Assembly (NCBI GenBank): GCA_000467715.1
Contig: AJFK01000123.1
Coordinates: 1 to 25,256, forward strand
Direction: 5' to 3'
Source: Hysterium pulicare CBS 123377
Taxonomy: Eukaryota > Ascomycota > Dothideomycetes > Hysteriales > Hysteriaceae
DNA: 25,256 nucleotides
In this document: positions 21,384 to 25,256 of the stretch, in pieces
Layout of the letters: each line of letters begins with the position of its first letter
Position numbering within the stretch: the stretch's first letter is position 1
Notes under the pieces: model-generated
Database searches by the model: none
Told to the model about the DNA's origin: nothing
The model's input: the letters and a program-made list of their open reading frames with translations, nothing else
Program-made: the position numbers and the translations under genes

Positions 21384-22130
21384 AAGGGTTTGTTGCTTGT
21401 CGTCAGGGTTGCTGAAGCTGTGGGTGTTGCAGGTGTGGAAGGGTATAGACCCTAGGTATAGGTCAGGTGATGGGTGCTTAGTAAAGCATTTATGATTACA
21501 GGGGGTATACATTGACGAGGCTTTGTGGGGTTGAACACACTACTGGGCTGGGCTGTTTGTCCTGAGTTGGAGCTTGCAGGAAACAAAGGAGTGAATATAT
21601 CATGTTCCAGAACAGAATGCTCGGCATATTCATGGAGTTGGTTGGTGTGGGTCAACATGTCTGGCCCTACGAAGTGATGGTCCCGTGCCAGTGCAGTTGT
21701 CTCTTGGCTAAGAAGGACGTGACGGTTCTCCGTTAACCTGGTGTTCTCTATGGAGGATGGACGATGAACATCACTGCCGAGTGCCGAGTAGCTGCTCACG
21801 CCAATGGAGAGTCTAGCAAAGCATATCACTAGCCTTAAGTGGTGATACACTTCATCACTGGTACCGCTCGCTGACGCCTCCAAAGGGACTCTTCATCCCT
21901 CTTTTTTCGACACAAACGTAGCGCCCTCTCCCCCTCAACTCTACTCGATCTCCGGGACCCATATGAACGTTAATCGAGTTGGCCAATCCAGCTCATGGAT
22001 CTTTGGCTCCGGCAGCTATTGCATACCCCAAACCAGCTCCAAACAGTCATGGGATAACAGAATGCATCAGTTTGAAGACTCCAGGAGCATAGCGGCCTAA
22101 TCTTCACCTCTGTTATTGAGATTGAGAAGA
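21384..22130. other. spacer left of the promoter array
   Basis: No supported gene. A 143-codon minus frame at 21452-21883 has no domain. From about 22020 the sequence would be the leftward transcript of the first array module, holding only short frames of 7-26 codons. Confidence 0.45.
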
Positions 22131-22168
22131 TGGTAGTGTGGAGCTGAAGATGGAGGAGTAAGGGAAGA

Positions 22169-22247
22169 CTTTATAAGGGGAACTGGAGCTCGTTCTCACG
22201 TGGCGAGCTGCACGTGGTATGGATGAGGACTATACGAATATATAAAA
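22169..22247. promoter_or_regulatory. bidirectional promoter module A
   Basis: A minus-facing TATAAA (complement of 22170-22175) and a plus-facing TATATAAAA (22239-22247) point outward, 63 bp apart. Two CACGTG boxes lie between them at 22197-22202 and 22211-22216. CT-rich leaders follow on both sides. The leftward transcript has only 7- and 26-codon frames. The rightward one has a 24-codon frame and two small hairpins at once: GGAGGC/GCCTCC (22293-22311) and CTAGC/GCTAG (22312-22324). Confidence 0.5.
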
Positions 22248-22831
22248 CCAGGGTTGCTACGTCTTTTAACCCCTTCATTCATCCAGCGCGGAGGAGGCAT
22301 GTTAAGCCTCCCTAGCATTGCTAGACACTCTCAGTTGGGCTCATTCATGTGGGTGCCAGAGAGGGTTCTGTGATCATCTCCAGGACGCAAATCGCCATCA
22401 TGGTCAGCCTTTGAAGTACAGATGTGAAAATGGCCGTGTCGGACCCGCGTGGATCTGCTTGAAGGGGACTGGGGAGAGTAATCTCATCTTCACTGCTTCA
22501 CCCTTCTTATTTGAACTGATCTTCACTGCTTTCTAGTAGTACTAATCTTCATCAGCGCTTTACGGATATATTCGGATTCTCATAATGTATCCCATCGATC
22601 TCTTTCGACCACCGAATCCCCCGACCATGCGCAGTTTCCCGCTGAGCTTTTTGTCCACCAAGACAAAGGCGACCACGACCATGATCCATTGCTTCTCGAA
22701 GATATGATCCTTCTTCGTAGCCCAGAGGGAGAGGGACGCAGCCATCACGCGCCTTTTTTCGCCATGCTGACCCAGAAGGATTTCGCCGCTTTGAAGTAAA
22801 GAAAGGATGGTCTTGTGTAATGGCGGGAAGC

Positions 22832-22941
22832 TTTTATATCCAAGAAGATGAGAGCCACTAGAGACATATCTGACGTAAGAAAAGTGTTCACGAGTTTCAA
22901 CGGAGACACGTGCAGCATTTTCCACCGGAAACTCTATAAAA
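22832..22941. promoter_or_regulatory. bidirectional promoter module B
   Basis: TATAAAA on the minus strand (complement of 22832-22838) and TATAAAA on the plus strand (22935-22941) face outward, 96 bp apart. Between them lie TGACGTAA (22871-22878, CRE/bZIP-like) and CACGTG (22907-22912). The leftward leader is CT-rich; its first ATG opens 6 codons and the second, one base later in the same stretch, a 62-codon frame. The rightward first ATG opens only M-K before a stop. The sequence around the minus TATA (GGATATAAAAGCTTCC) is identical over 16 bases to that of module D. Confidence 0.55.
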
Positions 22942-23575
22942 GCTCTTTGGCGACTTGTCTTCCGTACTCTCTTCACACATTCAATCCCATGAAGTAGCCT
23001 GTGTGAGTCGCTGACCGGGCCAAACATTCGAACATGCGTACAATGATGCTTTCACAGTGCATGACTGGATCGAAATCTCGACAGGTCCAACGCTATGGCT
23101 CGGTTGGGTTGTTCGGGCTGATCAAAAGAAGAAAACCACTCTAATTATGTGGTGGGCGGAGGTGAGCCCTGCTTCAAAAATGGGTGCTGCTCATAGAATG
23201 ATATTCGACATCGTTCTCGGGTGGTGATGACCTTTATTATTATTTGGGGAATGCTGATACTTTTCACTGTCACAGGATTCCGCATTTCTAGCCTCCTGAA
23301 CGACGCCGGCTATCTCTATATATCCAGGATTCTGTCGTGATATGAACTACCAGCACCAAGTCCGACATCATGTGATTACATGCCAGGTTTATGGTTCCTC
23401 CATCAACAGAGATTGTCTTTGACTAGAACCAGGCTCCAGACTCCATAGAGACTTCCTCTGTCCTTTTTGAGAACCAGCCAATATGCGGTTTGTACTCGTT
23501 GCTTTCCGACGAAATTTCTGAGCAGGCATGTTACAAGTGCGTGAAAAGAAAGCGTAGATGGGGAGAAGAGGATAG

Positions 23576-23659
23576 TTTTATACCCGCTTTGCAAAGAGAA
23601 GACTCACGTGGGCAGGACTGAATGACTCAGCTAGGTTTTATCTACTCAACGTACATAAA
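23576..23659. promoter_or_regulatory. bidirectional promoter module C
   Basis: A minus-facing TATAAAA (complement of 23576-23582) is paired with a weaker plus-facing TACATAAA (23652-23659). CACGTG (23605-23610) and a perfect AP-1/Gcn4-type TGACTCA (23623-23629) lie between. The leftward leader is CT-rich and leads to a 46-codon frame. That frame shares a TCAAAGACAA segment, about 160 nt from the TATA, with module E at about 150 nt. Rightward, the first ATG (23721) opens 27 codons. Confidence 0.5.
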
Positions 23660-23769
23660 GCCAGCTCTCGGGATTCAATCTTCAACAATTCCGTGGGAGT
23701 TCTACCAACATCGAAACAGCATGAAAGCGAAGTCATGTCTTGGCCAGAAGCGATACCAGCTATTGTTGG

Positions 23770-24102
23770 ATGGGAAGGTGGGGGTGTGTGAAAACATTCG
23801 TTAGTACACCTTCATGGATGGGTGACAGTCATGAACACTCTGATAATCTGCAGGATGGTGTGGTGGTCTTGCGGAGTTGGTTAGTTAAGGTTCAGCATTT
23901 TCGAAGGATGCTGCTCGTCGTTATCGTTCTAGGAATCCTAATCGCCTATTTATCTTCGTCGCTGTCAGTTCTCCAAAGCTCCGCCATGTCGGTCTACGAA
24001 GCTTTGTTTTGTTGCCTTTTCACGATTCTCATTTCCGGGCTTCAAACTGTCACCTCGAAGACATATGACTTCGTTTTGGGACTGTGTTCGTTTTCGAGCT
24101 GA
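23770..24102 (+). CDS. doubtful 110-aa ORF with two hydrophobic segments, downstream of module C
   Basis: An ATG frame ending in TGA has two hydrophobic stretches (MLLVVIVLGILIAYL and ALFCCLFTILISGL) in its second half. It is not the first ATG after the module C promoter, and no similar protein follows the other modules. The conserved hairpin of the array lies inside it. It overlaps the leftward 66-codon frame of module D (23965-24165). It may be a chance frame within a non-coding transcript. Confidence 0.15.
   Translation: MGRWGCVKTFVSTPSWMGDSHEHSDNLQDGVVVLRSWLVKVQHFRRMLLVVIVLGILIAYLSSSLSVLQSSAMSVYEALFCCLFTILISGLQTVTSKTYDFVLGLCSFSS
23893..23913 (+). repeat. array hairpin, module C copy
   Basis: CAGCAT and ATGCTG pair at the ends of a 21-nt segment with TTTTCGAAG plus one loop base between them; G-T pairs extend the stem. 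It lies about 239 nt downstream of the plus TATA. The same ends and a central TCGAA recur in module D. Confidence 0.5.
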
Positions 24103-24248
24103 TGAATTGATCCAAGACTCGGACATGCAGCTGCGGGAAAGCGATTCATGCCCCCCACTCCACATTACCGGCTTTGAGAAGTAGTTATGGAGGAACTTCC
24201 CTTTGGGAATTTTGTAGAGAAGAAAGGAAGTGGTGGAGTTGAGGAAGC

Positions 24249-24334
24249 TTTTATATCCTTTCCAAGCAAGAGGCTAAGCTTGCGTACGCCCCGTGATGCG
24301 AGCGGATGAGTAACCCTCCCATGCACTATATAAA
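24249..24334. promoter_or_regulatory. bidirectional promoter module D
   Basis: A minus-facing TATAAAA (complement of 24249-24255) and a plus-facing TATATAAA (24327-24334) lie 71 bp apart. TGAGTAA (24307-24313, a half-changed AP-1 site) lies between, with GCTAAGCTTGC near 24273-24283, related to CAAGCTTGCTAAGC of module E. CACGTG is absent. The leftward leader is CT-rich and leads to a 66-codon frame (24165-23965). Rightward, ATG 24403 opens 92 codons (to 24681), which overlap the leftward frame of module E tail to tail. Confidence 0.55.
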
Positions 24335-24525
24335 TCCCACATTCAATTCCTAATTTGCAGACTTTGCGAAACCTTTGCTTCTGCGTAGACCAAAATTGTG
24401 CAATGCGACAAATGATGGGAACTGCAGTGAGTGTGTACAGACAGATACCCTTGGTGGTATGTTGGAGAGGATGGAGTCGTACTCAAAGTAGACGGATTCC
24501 GAGAAGAATAATCGAGTTCAAAAAT

Positions 24526-24546
24526 CAGCATCATCGAAAGATGCTG
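24526..24546 (+). repeat. array hairpin, module D copy
   Basis: CAGCATC and GATGCTG form a perfect 7-bp stem with a 7-nt ATCGAAA loop, about 199 nt downstream of the plus TATA. It aligns with the module C copy at 17 of 21 positions. Confidence 0.55.
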
Positions 24547-24846
24547 ACCATCATTACCAGCGGGAAAGTCGCGCAGGGTCCAATGCCCGAGTTCCGCACA
24601 TCGGCTGTATGGCAGATTGAATTTGTTCTTTCAACCAAGTCTCAAGATTCCACATGTATCGCCAGAAGCATGCATTCATAGACTCCATACAAAGTACTTG
24701 TCTTTGAATTGATTCCAAGCCCAGGAGCCATTGCGTTTCAATATGAGGTCTGCTGATCGCAACTCCACATGAAAGGGGATTGCAAGCCAGTTGATGAAGG
24801 AAAGACTGTAGTGTAGACATTATGGTTCGAAGAAACTTGGGGAAGT

Positions 24847-24938
24847 TTTTATAGCGTTTACTCAAGCTTGCTAAGCTGACATCACAGTGTCGCTGAGTCA
24901 GCATCCCCTTCTCCTTTTTCCTCCGTTCGTATATAAAA
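24847..24938. promoter_or_regulatory. bidirectional promoter module E
   Basis: A minus-facing TATAAAA (complement of 24847-24853) and a plus-facing TATATAAAA (24930-24938) lie 76 bp apart. Between them are TTACTCA (24858-24864), TGACATCA (24877-24884) and TGAGTCA (24894-24900), three bZIP-type sites. Leftward, ATG at 24820 opens 88 codons (to 24554). Rightward, a CT-rich leader leads to ATG 25007 and 40 codons (to 25129). Neither frame resembles those of other modules over its length. Confidence 0.6.
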
Positions 24939-25134
24939 AGCTCTCCACCTCCCGCACTCCTTCTAATTTCCTCACAAATCTTCCTTGATAGCAAATCTGG
25001 TACTGAATGGAGTTTCCAAAAACCACCCTGATTCAGCTAAATGCTTTGGAATCAGAACTTCCACCAGCAAAACACTATGTTTGGTTCTGCTCATGGGATT
25101 TCTTCGTCTACAGCATGGCGTGGAGCTGATGTTA

Positions 25135-25174
25135 GCTGGTGTGAAAAAGTCTTCAACCAGCATATATCATGCTG
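25135..25174 (+). repeat. array hairpins, module E copy
   Basis: Two overlapping stems: GCTGGT (25135-25140) pairs with ACCAGC (25156-25161), and CAGCAT (25158-25163) pairs with ATGCTG (25169-25174). They share bases, so they are alternatives. The second has the same stem ends as modules C and D and lies 228 nt downstream of the plus TATA. Confidence 0.5.
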
Positions 25175-25256
25175 CGAGCTCGTGGGATTGGGCTGCGAAT
25201 TGCTATACTTCTGGTCGGTGACAGCAAATGCCCTCGCCCATTCTGGACCCTACGGG

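Noticed and set aside
21452-21883. 143-codon minus ORF
   Set aside because: No domain and His/Thr/Ser-rich composition; treated as spacer.
22560-23027. 155-codon minus frame spanning module B
   Set aside because: It runs straight through both TATA boxes of the module, so it cannot be the product of the leftward promoter; only its 62-codon end lies downstream.
24554-24994. 146-codon minus frame spanning module E
   Set aside because: Its upper part crosses the promoter core. The 88 codons from ATG 24820 are possible but have no counterpart in the other modules, so I did not call a gene.
22130-25256. Reading the array as tRNA, snRNA or a known transposon family
   Set aside because: No tRNA A/B boxes or TTCGA arm, no snRNA Sm-type context, no terminal inverted repeats or transposase were found.

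Overview
The window reads as nuclear DNA of a filamentous ascomycete (Pezizomycotina). Its genes carry short GT-AG introns of about 50-120 nt with CTNAC-like branch sites. It holds fungal-type members of the Frag1/DRAM/Sfk1, ribosomal protein eL36, BCS1-like AAA ATPase, ornithine aminotransferase and ABCC transporter families, spaced by 0.3-1.6 kb of non-coding DNA. No tRNA, rRNA, CRISPR array or recognisable transposon was seen. Exon boundaries below come from reading splice sites and keeping frame against remembered family motifs, not from transcripts.

Layout. At 1-1650 there is a possible first exon leaving the left edge (minus strand) and one uncertain 200-codon minus ORF. At 1649-2874 lies a five-exon Sfk1-family membrane protein with an 11-nt exon and an Asn-rich 8-residue repeat tail. 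At 3373-4114 lies a six-exon RPL36 with a 9-nt exon. At 4752-7166 sits a small tandem family of unrecognised proteins: one frameshifted copy, one N-terminal relic and one copy with an unresolved start. At 7525-9542 (minus) is an eight-exon BCS1-like AAA ATPase. It is divergent, across 1.1 kb, from the three-exon ornithine aminotransferase at 10660-12269. At 13903-18385 is a three-exon, 1457-residue full ABCC/Yor1-like transporter. At 19755-20333 is a 192-residue protein with a C-terminal membrane anchor and a probable 3'UTR intron.

The last 3.1 kb (about 22130-25256) is unlike the rest. It holds five modules, each with two TATA-like boxes facing outward and 63-96 bp apart, recurring every 600-745 bp. 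CACGTG and/or AP-1/CRE-like bZIP sites lie between or beside the boxes, and CT-rich leaders follow on both strands. The downstream small ORFs differ in length and sequence from module to module, while the promoter architecture recurs. A CAGCAT...ATGCTG hairpin recurs about 200-240 nt downstream of the rightward TATA in the last three modules. The plus transcript of one module would converge on the minus transcript of the next. This looks like a diverged tandem array of bidirectional promoters driving short, possibly non-coding or dsRNA-forming transcripts; it may continue past the right edge. It is the strongest candidate here for something undescribed.

The conserved genes are ordinary housekeeping or transport genes with no evident shared pathway. 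The two unusual regions are the decaying tandem family and the promoter array.
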